This document shows, one piece after another, positions 8,643 through 20,505 of a DNA stretch of 64,000 nt (position 1 is its first letter; each line of letters starts with the position of its first letter). Source of the stretch: Caballeronia telluris (GTDB lineage Bacteria; Pseudomonadota; Gammaproteobacteria; Burkholderiales; Burkholderiaceae); NCBI RefSeq assembly GCF_001544495.1, contig NZ_FCNZ02000004.1, positions 186,001 to 250,000 on the forward strand, in the 5' to 3' direction. The position numbers were made by a program, and so were the translations under genes. Under the pieces are notes generated by a model that saw only the letters and a list, made by a program, of their open reading frames with translations, was not told the DNA's origin and ran no database searches.

Positions 8643-9671
8643 GATCGCGTTTCCTCATCATGCGTTTGGCGACGGAGCGGGCAAGCAGCGTATCGAGCGT
8701 GATGGCCGCGACGATCAAGAGGCCCTGGATGGCCTGCTGCCAGAACGGCGACACGCGCAACACCACGAGCGCGATGTTGATCACGCCGAGCACGAGCGCG
8801 CCGAGCGTCGCGCCCATCACGGTGCCGACGCCGCCCGTGATCGCCACGCTGCCCACCACGGCGGCGGCGACCACCTGCAACTCGATGCCCTTCGCCGTGC
8901 TCGCATCGACGGTGCCGAAGCGCGCGAGCCAGAGCACGCCCGCAAGTCCGGCAATCGCACCGGAGAGCAGAAAGCCGATCATCACGCGGCGTTCGACGCG
9001 AATGCCCGCGAGTCGCGCGGCCTCCGGGTTCGAGCCGATCGCGTAGTGCTCGCGTCCGCCGCGATATTGCCGCAGATAGATGGCGAGCGCGACGAGCACG
9101 ACGAACGCGATCAGCACCAGATTCGGAATGCCGAGAAGCGATCCGGTGGCGATGAGCGCAAACGATTCGGGAAGACTCGTCGCGTTGATCTGGCCGCCGT
9201 GAACCCACGCGTAGTCGGCGCCGCGCACGATGTAGAGCGTCGAGAGCGTGGCGACGAGCGAGGGCACGCGGCCGAACGTGACGAGCGCGCCGTTCAGCGC
9301 ACCGATCGCGAGACCGATGCCGATGCCCGCGAGCATCGCGAGCACGACGGGCATGTGCGGAAACATCACGAACAAACTGCCGACCGCATACGCGCTCACG
9401 CCGACCACCGACGCCACCGAGAGATCGATGTGCCGCATCAGCATCACGACCGTCATGCCCGCCGTCAGCAGGCCGATGATCGAGACGTTGAGCAGCACGT
9501 CGCGCAGGTTCTGAAGATTGAGGAACTCCGGCTTGACGGCGGCCGTCGCCGCGACGAGCGCGATCAGCACGATGAAGAGCGTGGCCTCGCGGCTCTTCAC
9601 GAGTCCCGCGACGAGATTGGGCCGCTTGTGCTTGGGTGCATGCATCGCGGGCATCGTAGATGAGTGTCGTG

Positions 9672-9675
<4 letters not shown>
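8635..9675 (-). CDS. rhaP: L-rhamnose ABC transporter permease RhaP
   Basis: A 346-residue permease of the same family as RhaQ, with about 10 membrane segments, the [12 protein letters not shown] motif near residue 80 and the [17 protein letters not shown] coupling loop near 215. The start at 9675 overlaps the rhaT stop as ATGA, which fixes the start better than the upstream open frame does. It partners RhaQ in the inner membrane, powered by RhaT. Confidence 0.9.
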
Positions 9676-11192
<1,517 letters not shown>

Positions 11193-11223
11193 GCTGTCTC
11201 CATGCAAGCTGCCGTTACGACAT

Positions 11224-12114
11224 TCAAATTCGGTAGATCCGCTCCGCGTTGCGTCGGAACAGCGCTGCCTTTTCGCTGTCGGTTGCATCTGCAACTATCT
11301 CTGCATACGCGCGCCATAATGCGCCATACGAACCGAACAACCGGTCGACCGGAAAGTTCGACGCGAACATCGCGCGCTCGCAACCGAACGCATCGATCGT
11401 TTCCAGGACATAAGGCCGGAAGCTCTCGACGGTCCATGCATGATCGAACATCGCGAGCCCGCTGATCTTCACCGCGACGTTCTCACAGGCAGCGAGCGCG
11501 CGCATGCCGTCGCGCCACGCGCGATAGCCTTCAACCGACGAACGGTCCACGAACATGCCCGCATGATTCACGATGAACTGCGTGTCGTGATGCTCGCGTG
11601 CCAACGCGGCGGCATCGTTCATCTGCGACGGATATAGTTGCATGTCGAACGACATCGAATGGCGTTTCAGCAAGCCGAAATTCCTGCGCCATGCCGCCTC
11701 ATGCATGAAATGACGGCCGCCGTAGTCATAGTGCGGATTCTCGTGCACATTGAGAATCTGGCGAATGCCGCGCGTGTTGCTGAACGCCGCATGCGCTTCC
11801 AGCAGCGCCTCTGCGTTATCCCCCGAAAGATCGGCGTACGCCACGATGCCGTTCGGCATGCCGCGCCCCTCGCCATCGGCGATGCCTTGCAGCCAGCGCG
11901 TTTCCTCGACCGGATCGGCCGGGTCGTGATTCGCATCGACGTGCACGAGCTTCAGCACTTCGATGTCGCCGGCATCGCGCAGAAAATCGCCGATCAGGTA
12001 GTCGTGCTGCAACGCGCGCGCATCGCCGACGAACGACGTCTGCGGATTCGCGAGCCACGGATAGTGATGCGTCTTTAGATCCCACAGATGAATATGCGGA
12101 TCGACAACCTGCAT
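11224..12114 (-). CDS. Amidohydrolase, probable L-rhamnono-lactonase
   Basis: A 296-residue amidohydrolase-2 family TIM barrel. It opens with the metal motif DPHIHLWD (residues 5-12) and has HVDANHDP near 58, [12 protein letters not shown] near 180 and [12 protein letters not shown] near 262, as in L-fucono-1,5-lactonase and 4-sulfomuconolactone/PDC hydrolases. In this cluster the expected reaction is hydrolysis of L-rhamnono-lactone, made by the rhamnose dehydrogenase, to L-rhamnonate. It lies between the mutarotase gene (36 bases) and rhaT (31 bases) in one operon. The substrate is inferred from context. Confidence 0.8.
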   Translation of the reverse strand: MQVVDPHIHLWDLKTHHYPWLANPQTSFVGDARALQHDYLIGDFLRDAGDIEVLKLVHVDANHDPADPVEETRWLQGIADGEGRGMPNGIVAYADLSGDNAEALLEAHAAFSNTRGIRQILNVHENPHYDYGGRHFMHEAAWRRNFGLLKRHSMSFDMQLYPSQMNDAAALAREHHDTQFIVNHAGMFVDRSSVEGYRAWRDGMRALAACENVAVKISGLAMFDHAWTVESFRPYVLETIDAFGCERAMFASNFPVDRLFGSYGALWRAYAEIVADATDSEKAALFRRNAERIYRI

Positions 12115-12150
12115 GGCGGTGTCCTCGTGCGGTTCGAAAGCGCCGGCGAT

Positions 12151-12465
12151 TCAGGGAAGATGAAAGACAGGCACGAGCGGTGTCGACACCGGCGAATTGT
12201 CCGGGTTCGTCGCCATCAGTTCCGCCATGTAATCCCACCATTTGCGCATCACCGGCAGCGTCGGCAACGCATCGGTCGAATGCGATTCCTCGCGCTTGAA
12301 TGTCGCGAACAGGTGTCCGGTCGATTCGTCGAGAAAAATCCAGTAATCGCGGATGCCGGCTGCGCGAAGCGCCTCGGCCAGCTCGGGCCATATCTCGCGA
12401 TGACGCCGTTCGTATTCATCGCGCATGCCGGATTTAAGGGTCATTCGAAACGCAAGTGTCTCCAT
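12151..12465 (-). CDS. rhaM: L-rhamnose mutarotase
   Basis: A 104-residue protein of the RhaM/RhaU (YiiL) family, which interconverts alpha and beta anomers of L-rhamnose. Recognisable parts are the N-terminal ETLAFRMTLKSG, the DEYERRHREIWPEL helix with the conserved His and the C-terminal KWWDYMAELM motif, all at normal spacing; the length matches the family. It is the first gene of the leftward transport operon and diverges from the LysR gene across a 148-base promoter region. Some genomes call it rhaU. Confidence 0.92.
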   Translation of the reverse strand: METLAFRMTLKSGMRDEYERRHREIWPELAEALRAAGIRDYWIFLDESTGHLFATFKREESHSTDALPTLPVMRKWWDYMAELMATNPDNSPVSTPLVPVFHLP

Positions 12466-12531
12466 GGCGGCCTGCCCTTTCGATGGTGTTGTGATCGTTG
12501 AAATCAGGTGCGTCCAGGCTCTTGTGCTGCG

Positions 12532-12561
12532 ACTATAATGCGCCGACCGATAACATCACAA
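12532..12561 (-). promoter_or_regulatory. Candidate promoter of the rhamnose transport operon
   Basis: On the minus strand TTGTGA (12561-12556) and TATAGT (12537-12532) are separated by 18 bases, about 65 bases before the mutarotase start. A plus-strand TATAAT at 12534-12539 overlaps it and may serve the divergent LysR gene, so the LysR protein could control both directions from here. Not tested; based on match to sigma-70 elements only. Confidence 0.4.
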
Positions 12562-12613
12562 TCCGATTGCAGGATTGGCCGATCGCAAAACCGTATCGCC
12601 CAGGCGTCTCGCG

Positions 12614-13561
12614 ATGAACGAAAACATCTCCCACGCACTCGTCAACCGTCTGAAATTCAAGCATCTCGCGCTGCTCGTCGCGCTCGACGACGCACGCAAC
12701 CTGCATCAGGCGGCGGACGCCATCAACGTCGCGCAGCCGAGCGCGAGCCGCATGCTGTCCGACATCGAGGAAGCGTTCGGCTTCCAGCTTTTCGAGCGCA
12801 ACGCGCGCGGCATGCAGCCGACGCCGCTCGGCACCGCGACGCTCGCCTATGCGCGCCGCTCGCTCGCGGACCTGACGCGCTTCGCCGCCGACCTCGACAG
12901 CAAGCGGCGCGGCGGCCACGGGCAACTGACGGTCGGCGCGATCATGGGCGCCGCGCCCGACGTGCTCGCGATGGCCGTCGCCGAACTGAAGTCGGAGCGC
13001 CCGCTGCTCAACGTGCGCATTCTCGGTGAAACGAGCGATCAGGTCGTGCAACTGCTGCACCGCCGCGAAGTCGATCTCGCGCTCGGCCGCCTCACGACGC
13101 CGCTGCAACACAACGACTTCGACTTCGAACCGCTCGCGCGAGAAGCCATGCGGCTCGTCGTGCGCGCGAAGCATCCGCTTGCCGCGAAGACGCCGCTCGC
13201 GCTCAATGCGCTGATCGCCTGGCCGTGGATTCTCCAGCCGATCACGAGTCCGGCGCGCGGCCTGTTCGAAGAGGAACTCGCGCGGGCTGGCCTGACGTCG
13301 CCATCGAACGTGGTCGAGTGCGCTTCGATCTTCGCTACGCTGCAATTGCTGCAGAACAGCGAAGCGGTCGCGATGCTGCCCGAATCCGTCGTGCGCGATT
13401 ACTTGCGCGCGCAACTACTTGTCGAGTTGCCCGTCGAGATCGGCAAGAGCCTGTCGGGCTTCGGCTTGTTGCGTCGCAAGCAGGAGACGCTCTCCGAGCC
13501 CGCCGAATACTTCATCGCTTTGTTGCGCAAGTATTCGGCGTCTTCGCTCATTGCAGGTTGA
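12614..13561 (+). CDS. LysR-family transcriptional regulator of the rhamnose locus
   Basis: A 315-residue LysR protein. The N-terminal winged HTH is clear (LVALDDARNLHQAADAINVA, then QPSASRMLSDIE, about residues 20-52; FERNARGMQPTPLG follows). The remainder is the two-lobed effector domain, starting LTVGAIMGAAPDVL near 105. It is closest in style to the GbpR/galactose-binding regulators. It sits between the two rhamnose operons, divergent from the transport genes and convergent with the catabolic genes (its last 14 bases overlap the SDR stop region). It most likely senses a rhamnose pathway compound and activates both operons. Confidence 0.85.
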   Translation: MNENISHALVNRLKFKHLALLVALDDARNLHQAADAINVAQPSASRMLSDIEEAFGFQLFERNARGMQPTPLGTATLAYARRSLADLTRFAADLDSKRRGGHGQLTVGAIMGAAPDVLAMAVAELKSERPLLNVRILGETSDQVVQLLHRREVDLALGRLTTPLQHNDFDFEPLAREAMRLVVRAKHPLAAKTPLALNALIAWPWILQPITSPARGLFEEELARAGLTSPSNVVECASIFATLQLLQNSEAVAMLPESVVRDYLRAQLLVELPVEIGKSLSGFGLLRRKQETLSEPAEYFIALLRKYSASSLIAG

Positions 13562-14345
13562 CGAAGAGCCCGCCATCGACGAGCAGCGCCGCGCCCGTCA
13601 CATAGCGCGCACGATCGGACGCGAGGAACACGACGCACTGCGCGACATCGTCCGGCTCGCCCAGGCGGCCGAGCGGGATGCGTTTTTCCATGTACGCACG
13701 CTTCTCCGTATCGGAGAGATCATCGGCGTTGAGGTCGGTCGCGATGGTGCCCGGCATCACCGAGTTGCAGCGAATGCCATAAGGGCCGAGCGCGATGGCG
13801 CACGACTGCATCAGCGAATGGACGCCCGCCTTGGTCGGCGTGTAATGCGTCTGCATGCCGCCGCCGACGAGCGCGCTGATCGAACTGGTCGCGACGATCG
13901 CGCCGCCCGTGCCCTGCTCCTTCATCTGGTTGGCGACCGCCTGCGTCACGTAGAACGCACCGTTCAGGTTGACCGCGACCGTCGTCTCGTAGACGGACGC
14001 AGGCATGTCGAGGAATGCATGAAATGGGCAGATGCCTGCGTTGCTCGCGAGCACGTCGACATGGCCGAATGCTCCGACGGTACGCTCGACGAGTTGCACG
14101 CCCGTTTCCTTGTCCGCGACGTTGCCTTCTATCGCGATTACGCGGCGGCCCAGCGCTTCGATCTCGCCGACCACTTCCTCGACCGCCGACAAGCGGCCGT
14201 AAGACTTGTCGTTGTCGCCCCAGTAGTTGATGGCGATGTCCGCGCCCTCTTTGGCGCTGGCGACGGCGATCGCGCGGCCGATGCCTCGCGACGCGCCGGT
14301 GACGATGACCACTTTGTTCTCTAGCAGCACGGGCTTGCCCCTCAA
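13548..14345 (-). CDS. SDR, probable L-rhamnose 1-dehydrogenase
   Basis: A 265-residue classical short-chain dehydrogenase. It has the cofactor motif TGASRGIG (residues 16-23), SNAG near 101-104, the catalytic Ser near 154 and Tyr168-x3-Lys172 (YTPTK). The insertion [17 protein letters not shown] after the second beta strand is typical of bacterial L-rhamnose 1-dehydrogenases, which oxidise rhamnose to the 1,4-lactone with NAD(P). Its ATG overlaps the rhamnonate dehydratase stop (ATGA), linking it to the pathway. It ends convergently with the LysR gene. Confidence 0.85.
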   Translation of the reverse strand: MRGKPVLLENKVVIVTGASRGIGRAIAVASAKEGADIAINYWGDNDKSYGRLSAVEEVVGEIEALGRRVIAIEGNVADKETGVQLVERTVGAFGHVDVLASNAGICPFHAFLDMPASVYETTVAVNLNGAFYVTQAVANQMKEQGTGGAIVATSSISALVGGGMQTHYTPTKAGVHSLMQSCAIALGPYGIRCNSVMPGTIATDLNADDLSDTEKRAYMEKRIPLGRLGEPDDVAQCVVFLASDRARYVTGAALLVDGGLFVNLQ

Positions 14346-15523
14346 TCGTGTGTGTAAGGCCGGACGAGCGCGCAGTCGGGATTGAGCCGCACCCCGAAGC
14401 CGGGCGTCTCCGGCACCTTCATGCGGCCGTTCACCGGCACCGGCTCATCAAGCAGGAGCGGCGTGAACATGGGCACGACCTCGTCGGCCTTCGGCGCCAT
14501 CATCAGGAACTCCGCGAACGGCGAGTTGTGCCGCGTCACCACGAAGTGATAGCTGTACACCGAGGACCCATGCGGCACGACGAGCACGTTATGGGCATCC
14601 GCGAGCGCGGAAATCTTGATCAGCTCCGTGATGCCGCCACACCAGCCGACGTCCGGCTGGACGAGATCCGCACAGCCCATCTCGAACAACATCCGGAAGC
14701 CCCAGCGCGTCGCCTCGTGCTCGCCCGTCGTCACCATCATGCCGCGCGGCACCGAGCGGCGCAGTTCGGCGTAACCCCAATAATCGTCGGGAGGAAGCGC
14801 CTCTTCGATCCACTTGAGCCCATGCTCGTGCGCCGCCGACGCCAGACGCTTCGCATAGTTCAGGTCCAGGCTCATCCAGCAGTCGAACATCAGCCAGAAA
14901 TCGTCACCGACTTTTGAACGCATGTCGGCGAGCTTCGCGATGTTCTTCGCAAGTCCCGCTTCGCCCTCGGCCGGTCCATGCTGCAACGGCATCTTGCCGC
15001 CGATGAACCCCATCTCCTTCGCAAGATCGGGACGCGCGCCTGTCGCGTAGAACTGCAGTTCGTCGCGCACCGGGCCGCCGAGCAGATGAAACACCGGCTC
15101 CTTCCGAACCTTGGCGAGCAAGTCCCACAGCGCGAGATCGACGCCCGAAATCGCGTTCAGCACGATGCCCTTGCGGCCGTAGTAAAGCGTCGCGAAGTAC
15201 ATCTGGTCCCACATCTTTTCGATGTCGGTCACGCGCTGCCCTTCGAGAAACCGCGCCAGATGTTTCTCGACGATGAAGGCGCCCACTTCGCCGCCCGTCG
15301 TCACCGCGAAGCCGACGGTACCGTCGCTCGCCTCGATCTCGACGACGAGCGAGCCGAGCACGTTGATCCCGAACGACTGCCGGCTTTGCCGATACTCGGG
15401 ATAACGCGCCATCGGCGTCGAGATGTGGTCGTCGATCCAGTGGTCGGCACCCTGGTCGTGGTAATCGGCGCCGCCGCCCCGCACGGTGAAGGCGCGCACT
15501 TGCCGAATGGTTGGCATGGACAT
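14342..15523 (-). CDS. rhmD: L-rhamnonate dehydratase
   Basis: A 393-residue enolase-superfamily enzyme that dehydrates L-rhamnonate to 2-keto-3-deoxy-L-rhamnonate with Mg2+. Diagnostic parts are the N-terminal [11 protein letters not shown] loop, [21 protein letters not shown] near residue 125, the metal ligands in FDCWMSLD (Asp), [10 protein letters not shown] (Glu) and [12 protein letters not shown] (Glu), and the catalytic His in [12 protein letters not shown] near 330. The start at 15523 has CGGAG 7 bases upstream. It is coupled to the dehydrogenase gene downstream and preceded by the MFS transporter gene. Confidence 0.93.
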   Translation of the reverse strand: MSMPTIRQVRAFTVRGGGADYHDQGADHWIDDHISTPMARYPEYRQSRQSFGINVLGSLVVEIEASDGTVGFAVTTGGEVGAFIVEKHLARFLEGQRVTDIEKMWDQMYFATLYYGRKGIVLNAISGVDLALWDLLAKVRKEPVFHLLGGPVRDELQFYATGARPDLAKEMGFIGGKMPLQHGPAEGEAGLAKNIAKLADMRSKVGDDFWLMFDCWMSLDLNYAKRLASAAHEHGLKWIEEALPPDDYWGYAELRRSVPRGMMVTTGEHEATRWGFRMLFEMGCADLVQPDVGWCGGITELIKISALADAHNVLVVPHGSSVYSYHFVVTRHNSPFAEFLMMAPKADEVVPMFTPLLLDEPVPVNGRMKVPETPGFGVRLNPDCALVRPYTHD

Positions 15524-15548
15524 GATGTGACTCCGTTGAATGTTCTGG

Positions 15549-16868
15549 TTATGACGCTTTCGCGGGCTTGGCGCGGGCGAACTCGGCGGCTTTCGGCTGG
15601 CGCACGAACACGACGATGACAAGCGCTGCCAGCACGCTCGCCGCTCCGAGCGCGACGAGCCCCGCGCTCTTCGATGCATACGCGGCTTCGACCGCCGTGC
15701 GCAGCATCGGCGCGACGAAGCCGCCAAGGCTGCCGAGCGAATTGATGAGCGCAATGCCCGCCGCGGCGGCCGCGCCGGCGAGATAGCGCGTGGGAAACGT
15801 CCAAAAGAGCGGCTGCGCGCCGATGAAGCAACTCGCGGCAAAGCACAGCGCGATCATCGAGACGACCGGCTGGCTCGCGAGCCCCGACACGGCGATGCCC
15901 ACGCCCGCGACCAGCAGCATCAGCACCGCGAGGCGCCGGTGCAGGCCGCTCGCGTCCGCATAGCGCGGCACGATCCACGTAACGACGACAGCGCAGATCC
16001 AAGGGATCGCCGTGACGAGTCCGACCTTCAGGCCCACTTTCGTGCCGAGTAGCGCGGACACCTGTTGCGGCAGATAGAAGATCACGCCGTAGACGGCGAT
16101 CTGGATCAGGAAATAGACGGCAGAGAGAATCAGCACGCGCACGTCGACCAGTGCCGCGAGCACGCTGTGCGGCCCATGCGACGAAGCGGCGCGCGCATCG
16201 CTTTCGATCCGCGCACTGAGCAGCGTGCGCTCGTCGGACGTGAGCCAGCGTGCCTTCGACGGCTCGTTGTCGAGATACCAGAACGCCCACACGCCGACGA
16301 TCGACGCGAGCCCGCCTTCGACCAGGAACAGCCACTGCCATCCCGCGAAACCGAGCGCGCCATGCAGGTCGAGCAGGAGGCCCGAGAGCGGGCCGCCGAA
16401 GATGAACGCGAGCGGCGCGCCGAAGTAGAAGACGCCGAGCGCGCGCGCACGCGCCGACTGCGGAAACCAGCGCGTGAGGTAATAGACGATGCCCGGAAAG
16501 AAACCCGCCTCCGCCACGCCGAGCAGAAAGCGCAGGACATAAAACGTGGTCGTCGAATGGGCGAAGGCCATCGCCGCCGAGACGAGTCCCCACGTCACCA
16601 TGATCCGGCACATCCACAGCTTCGCGCCCACGCGATGCAAGAGCAGGTTGCTCGGCACCTCGAAGAGCGCATAGCCGACGAAGAAGATGCCCGCGCCGAA
16701 CGCGAACGCGGCGTTCGAGAGCCCCGTGTCCTGTTGCAGCGCCTTTTGCGCAAAGCCGATGTTCGCGCGATCGAGAAACGCGAGCACGTACATCAGGAGA
16801 AGAAAAGGCAGCAGACGACGCATGACCTTCGCGGTCACCGCGTCCTCCGCGTGGTGCGGATCGCTCAT
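15549..16868 (-). CDS. MFS transporter, anion:cation symporter type
   Basis: A 439-residue major facilitator with 12 predicted membrane segments and a large central loop (about residues 195-235). It carries the ACS-family signature [13 protein letters not shown] near residue 33 and the [20 protein letters not shown] block near 115-135. Members import sugar acids such as glucarate or phthalate. Between a rhamnonate dehydratase and an SDR, uptake of L-rhamnonate or a related sugar acid (RhmT role) is the best guess, letting the cell enter the pathway midway. Confidence 0.85.
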   Translation of the reverse strand: MSDPHHAEDAVTAKVMRRLLPFLLLMYVLAFLDRANIGFAQKALQQDTGLSNAAFAFGAGIFFVGYALFEVPSNLLLHRVGAKLWMCRIMVTWGLVSAAMAFAHSTTTFYVLRFLLGVAEAGFFPGIVYYLTRWFPQSARARALGVFYFGAPLAFIFGGPLSGLLLDLHGALGFAGWQWLFLVEGGLASIVGVWAFWYLDNEPSKARWLTSDERTLLSARIESDARAASSHGPHSVLAALVDVRVLILSAVYFLIQIAVYGVIFYLPQQVSALLGTKVGLKVGLVTAIPWICAVVVTWIVPRYADASGLHRRLAVLMLLVAGVGIAVSGLASQPVVSMIALCFAASCFIGAQPLFWTFPTRYLAGAAAAAGIALINSLGSLGGFVAPMLRTAVEAAYASKSAGLVALGAASVLAALVIVVFVRQPKAAEFARAKPAKAS

Positions 16869-16899
16869 GGTTGTCTCCGGTATTCTCGTCGCGCCGCGC

Positions 16900-17652
16900 C
16901 TAGTAGGTGGCGCGTCCGCCCGACAAATCGAACACGGCGCCGGTGCTGAACGCGCAGTCTTCGGACGAGAGCCAGAGGATCAGCGAAGCGGCTTCCTCCG
17001 GCAGCAGGAAGCGGTTCATCGGAATCTTGGAGAGCATGTAGTCGATGTGCTGCTGCGACATCGAATCGAAGATCTCGGTCTTTGCGGCGGCCGGGGTGAC
17101 GGCGTTGACGAGGATGTTCTTCGTCGCGAGTTCCTTGCCGAGCGACTTGGTGAGCCCGATCAGCCCCGCCTTCGACGCGCTGTAGTGCGACGCGTTCGGA
17201 TTGCCTTCCTTGCCCGCGACAGACGCGATATTGACGATCCGCCCGTAGCCGTTCTTCAGCATGTGCGGCACGATCGCGCGACACGTGAGAAACGGGCCGA
17301 TCAAATTCACGTCGATGACCCGGCGCCACACGTCAGGCGCGAGTTCCCACGTCGAGCCGTTGCCGCCCGTGATGCCCGCGTTGTTGACCAGCACGTCGAT
17401 CTTGCCGTGCGCGGCGAGCGTCTTCTGCACGGCGGCCTCGACCGATGCCTCGTCGGTGAGTTCGACCACCGTCGCGCTGACGCTCTTCGCGCCGTCGAGT
17501 TCGTCGGCGGCGCGCTGAAGGCGCTCGGCGTCGATGTCCCAGAGCGCGACCTGCGCGCCCGACTTGAGCGACCGTTGCGCGACCGCATAGCCGATGCCGC
17601 GCGCGCCTCCCGTAATCACCACCGTGCGTCCTGCCAGATCGACCTGGTTCAT
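16900..17652 (-). CDS. SDR, probable 2-keto-3-deoxy-L-rhamnonate 4-dehydrogenase
   Basis: A 250-residue classical SDR with TGGARGIG (14-21), NNAG (90-93), catalytic Ser144 and Tyr157-x3-Lys161 (YSASK). Substrate cannot be read from sequence. In the alternative (diketo-hydrolase) rhamnose pathway described in Sphingomonas, an SDR oxidises 2-keto-3-deoxy-L-rhamnonate at C4, and this is the only unassigned dehydrogenase in the cluster. The start at 17652 has AAGGAG 5 bases upstream. It is the first gene of the leftward catabolic operon and has a good promoter 40 bases upstream. Confidence 0.75.
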   Translation of the reverse strand: MNQVDLAGRTVVITGGARGIGYAVAQRSLKSGAQVALWDIDAERLQRAADELDGAKSVSATVVELTDEASVEAAVQKTLAAHGKIDVLVNNAGITGGNGSTWELAPDVWRRVIDVNLIGPFLTCRAIVPHMLKNGYGRIVNIASVAGKEGNPNASHYSASKAGLIGLTKSLGKELATKNILVNAVTPAAAKTEIFDSMSQQHIDYMLSKIPMNRFLLPEEAASLILWLSSEDCAFSTGAVFDLSGGRATY

Positions 17653-17673
17653 CGCGTCTCCTTGTCCTGTTGT

Positions 17674-17718
17674 CTTCACGAGTGAAGCCACTATAGTGAA
17701 GTGGCAATAGCCGGACAA
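17674..17718 (-). promoter_or_regulatory. Catabolic operon promoter with overlapping palindromes
   Basis: On the minus strand TTGTCC (17718-17713), a 17-base spacer and TATAGT (17695-17690) form a good sigma-70 promoter 40 bases before the SDR start. Two dyads overlap it. GCCACT-N7-AGTGGC (17687-17705) covers the -10, and CTTCAC-GA-GTGAAG (17674-17687) abuts it downstream. The half-site GTGAAG recurs at 17696-17701. This looks like a repressor operator rather than a LysR activation site. Confidence 0.55.
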
Positions 17719-17937
17719 TTCGACTTGATGATGACGCGATAACGAAAGTGGATCGTTGCCGTGACGGCGGCCGCGCCCGAACCGGCGCAAGCGGACGGAT
17801 TGCTCTGACCAAAGCGCTCGTGCGTCGTTACGAGGCGGACCTTGCCTGCGCGCACGCAAACCGCGATGATTGGCGAGACCTCAAAGCGCGCGCGTATCGC
17901 GCCCCGAATCGTGTTCCTTTGCTCAGTTGAGGACAAC

Positions 17938-19263
17938 GTGGACTGGAAGTTCTGGAACAAATCATCGCCTTCTCAGGGCGCGTCCGACTCGGCCTCGGAC
18001 ACTTACGGCGCGCTGCGCAAACTGCTGGGCATGCTCATGAGGGCGGACGCTCCGCCTTTTTCCAACTGGAACATGGCCGGCATCGTGTTCACGCCGGAAG
18101 TCGAGAACACCGCCCAAAGCGCGACCAAGGGCTACGCGCTCGCGCTCTGGTTCTGGCTCTTCGCCGAAAAGCACGGCGTGGTCGCGGCGCGGATGGCGCG
18201 CGATACTTTCTGCCTGCTCGCGGACGAAGCCCAGCCCGCGACGGGCGACGTGCTGGACGCGTTGATCGAACTGGAGAACCGCCTCATTCAGTCCTTCGAC
18301 GCCACGCCTGTCGAACAACGCAGTTTCCTGCTCGAAGGACAGCCGCTGGAACTGCCGATGGAGTTCGTGCTCGCGACAGGCTTCCTGCTTCAGGCGCCGG
18401 ATTCGCCCTACTACGGTCGTGCCGGCGGCGATCTGGAAGGCAACGACATCCGTGTAGCCGCGTGCCTGCGCAATGCCACCGAGCACGCCATGCCCCTTTT
18501 CCGGGAAATGGTCCGCGGCCTGCCCGAGTTCGACGCTCACGCCCTGCCTCAGTGGAAGTGGAGCGCGACACCGGGCGCCATCGAGCGGCATTTGCAGCGC
18601 CGTTATAACAATCCGCTATTCCCGCTGCATCGACAGGTCGTGACGTCGAAGGACGTGTACGAAGCGCGTCTCGCCGACCACCAGACGGCCGCCGAGATTC
18701 GCAAGGAGCTGACGGATCTCACGAGCGAGTTCTACGCTCACAATGAACTCCCCGCGGACTGGCATCCCTTTCTGAATGGCTTTCGCGAGCGGCTCGATGC
18801 GCTCGAAGACCGGCGTCTCATGACGGGCGGCGAGACGGCGGCTCTCGGCGCCGCGATTGCGGAGATGCGCGGCAATGTGATGACGCTCTGGCGTTCCGCG
18901 CTCGAAAACAACCGCCAAAGCCTCTCGGCGCTCGATGCGGCCGAGGCCCGCGAGCATCGACGGCGCGCCACGCTCCATGCGACCGACTGGATGCGCCAGT
19001 TGCGCAGTCACTCGTCGCCCATCCCGCCGCAGGAGGTCGTCGCCGCGCTGCTGAGCGACACGCCGGCCGAAATGGAAGCGGCCGTGTCCGTGCTCAAAAG
19101 CGAGCCCGAGTTGCATGGAACATTGGAGAACTGTCGCTCCTACGCGCACCGGCTCGTCGCCGAAGTCCGCGCGAGCGGCCATCCGCTCGCGGATATCGAC
19201 GAAAAGCTCCGGATCCTCGACGAGACGCAGCCCAAAGCGCTGGAGCAGGACGACGCGTCGTGA
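17938..19263 (+). CDS. Conserved hypothetical cytoplasmic protein
   Basis: A 441-residue soluble, mainly helical protein of unknown function starting at a GTG with GAGG 6 bases upstream (reads MDWKFWNKSSPSQG). No catalytic motif is recognised. The middle has a polar helix-rich part with coiled-coil character (KDVYEARLADHQTAAEIRKEL near 240, and ENNRQSLSALDAAEAREHRRR near 325). An in-frame upstream ATG at 17842 lies within the probable promoter region and is less likely. It diverges from the rhamnose catabolic operon but shows no link to sugar metabolism. Confidence 0.65.
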   Translation: MDWKFWNKSSPSQGASDSASDTYGALRKLLGMLMRADAPPFSNWNMAGIVFTPEVENTAQSATKGYALALWFWLFAEKHGVVAARMARDTFCLLADEAQPATGDVLDALIELENRLIQSFDATPVEQRSFLLEGQPLELPMEFVLATGFLLQAPDSPYYGRAGGDLEGNDIRVAACLRNATEHAMPLFREMVRGLPEFDAHALPQWKWSATPGAIERHLQRRYNNPLFPLHRQVVTSKDVYEARLADHQTAAEIRKELTDLTSEFYAHNELPADWHPFLNGFRERLDALEDRRLMTGGETAALGAAIAEMRGNVMTLWRSALENNRQSLSALDAAEAREHRRRATLHATDWMRQLRSHSSPIPPQEVVAALLSDTPAEMEAAVSVLKSEPELHGTLENCRSYAHRLVAEVRASGHPLADIDEKLRILDETQPKALEQDDAS

Positions 19264-19295
19264 ACGGCGGCCCGACGCGAATCGCTGCCCCCTCG

Positions 19296-19955
19296 TCAGT
19301 CGAACGCGATGCCGCCATCGCGTCGAAGCGCGTCGAGCCGTCGAATCTGCTCGGGCAGGATTCGCCCGAGCGACAGCGGCGGCAACGCGTCGATCGCGAA
19401 AAAGCCGACGCCGTTCGTTTCGACGCCGATGACATCGCCCGCGCTCACGATCCTGCCGAGAAACATGAGCTTCCAGATATGAAAGACCGAAGGCGGATGG
19501 GGATGCTTCGCCGTATCCCACACCGCGAGCAGGCGCTCCACGGTCACCGTGTATCCGCTTTCCTCGCGCACTTCCCTGGCGGCGTTTTCGGCCGGCGACG
19601 CGCCGACATCCGCCCAGCCGCCGGGAAGTGACCACAATCCGTCCGCCGCCTCGCGTACCAGCAGGACTTCGCCGGCGTCGTTGAACACGGCGCACCGAAC
19701 GTCGAGCTTCGGGTTCGCGTAGCCCGCTTCATGTGCGAACAGGTTAGCGACTTGCTCCGCGTCCATGTCGGCGAGTTCGCCAAGCTGCGCGTGGGCGATG
19801 GCGGCGATCTCCTGATAGCGCTCCTTGTCGAATGCGCCTTCGGTGTAGTGCAAGCCGGTTTGCGCCAGTGCCAGCAAACGGCGCGCTTGCTCGAGTCGTC
19901 GAATGGACAAGCGGACCTCTGCGATCGTTGATGTCTTGACGATGACGTGCGGCAT
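19296..19955 (-). CDS. NUDIX hydrolase with family N-terminal domain
   Basis: A 219-residue protein. The N-terminal helical domain (RRLLALAQTGLHYTEGAFDKERYQEI, read as overlapping short parts near residues 20-50) is the Nudix_hydro_N domain seen in ADP-ribose/nucleotide-sugar hydrolases. The NUDIX box GGWADVGASPAENAAREVREESG (near 115-137) keeps the RExxxEE-type core residues (REVREESG). The open frame extends far upstream, but the start at 19955 best fits the domain; the ribosome site is weak. Substrate unknown. It ends convergently with the 441-residue protein gene. Confidence 0.82.
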   Translation of the reverse strand: MPHVIVKTSTIAEVRLSIRRLEQARRLLALAQTGLHYTEGAFDKERYQEIAAIAHAQLGELADMDAEQVANLFAHEAGYANPKLDVRCAVFNDAGEVLLVREAADGLWSLPGGWADVGASPAENAAREVREESGYTVTVERLLAVWDTAKHPHPPSVFHIWKLMFLGRIVSAGDVIGVETNGVGFFAIDALPPLSLGRILPEQIRRLDALRRDGGIAFD

Positions 19956-20016
19956 GCACGCCAGGATTTGTTCTAATGTCACCCTATGTTTTTTGCGCAG
20001 AGTAACTGGCCGAACT

Positions 20017-20505
20017 ATGACACATGCGCCCTCCGGGCATCGCTTCGTACCATCATCGATTCCATACGCCAGCCACGCCCGGCGCATGAGCGCATTGGGC
20101 ATCGATTCGCTCTGGTGGACCGTGATCGTGCTTTTCGTGCCGCTCGGTCCGTCGACGGAGGAACTGCTCGCGCAACCGGAGTCGCTCGTCGCGACGATCC
20201 TTCTGTGGACCCTGCTCGCGCAATGCGTGCCGATATTGCTGACCGGCGTGATGTGGGTCGTCTGGGGCACTTCGCCGGGCAAGCGGGCGCTGCATCTGAA
20301 AATTGTCGATGCGGATAGCGGGCTGCGGATGACCGCGAAGCAGGCCGCCCTGCGCACGGTCGGTTACCTGATCTGCTTCGCGACGTGCGGTGCGGGCTTC
20401 CTGCCGATTCTGTTCAACGAACGAAGACAGGGATGGCACGACCGGATGGCGAATACGATCGTCATCGAGGAAGAGACAGGCGACGGCGGTCGTCCCGCGG
20501 CGTAG
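20017..20505 (+). CDS. RDD family membrane protein
   Basis: A 162-residue inner-membrane protein of the RDD family. It has the first transmembrane segment with the family Arg/Asp positions (HARRMSALGIDSLWWTVIVLFV), a second segment near residues 70-90 and a third near 120-140, with the WGTSPGKRALHLKIVDAD motif in between and the terminal GWHDRMANTIVI. The role is unknown in general; some members are transporters. It diverges from the NUDIX gene. The start at 20017 is taken from the domain; the ribosome site is weak. Confidence 0.8.
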   Translation: MTHAPSGHRFVPSSIPYASHARRMSALGIDSLWWTVIVLFVPLGPSTEELLAQPESLVATILLWTLLAQCVPILLTGVMWVVWGTSPGKRALHLKIVDADSGLRMTAKQAALRTVGYLICFATCGAGFLPILFNERRQGWHDRMANTIVIEEETGDGGRPAA

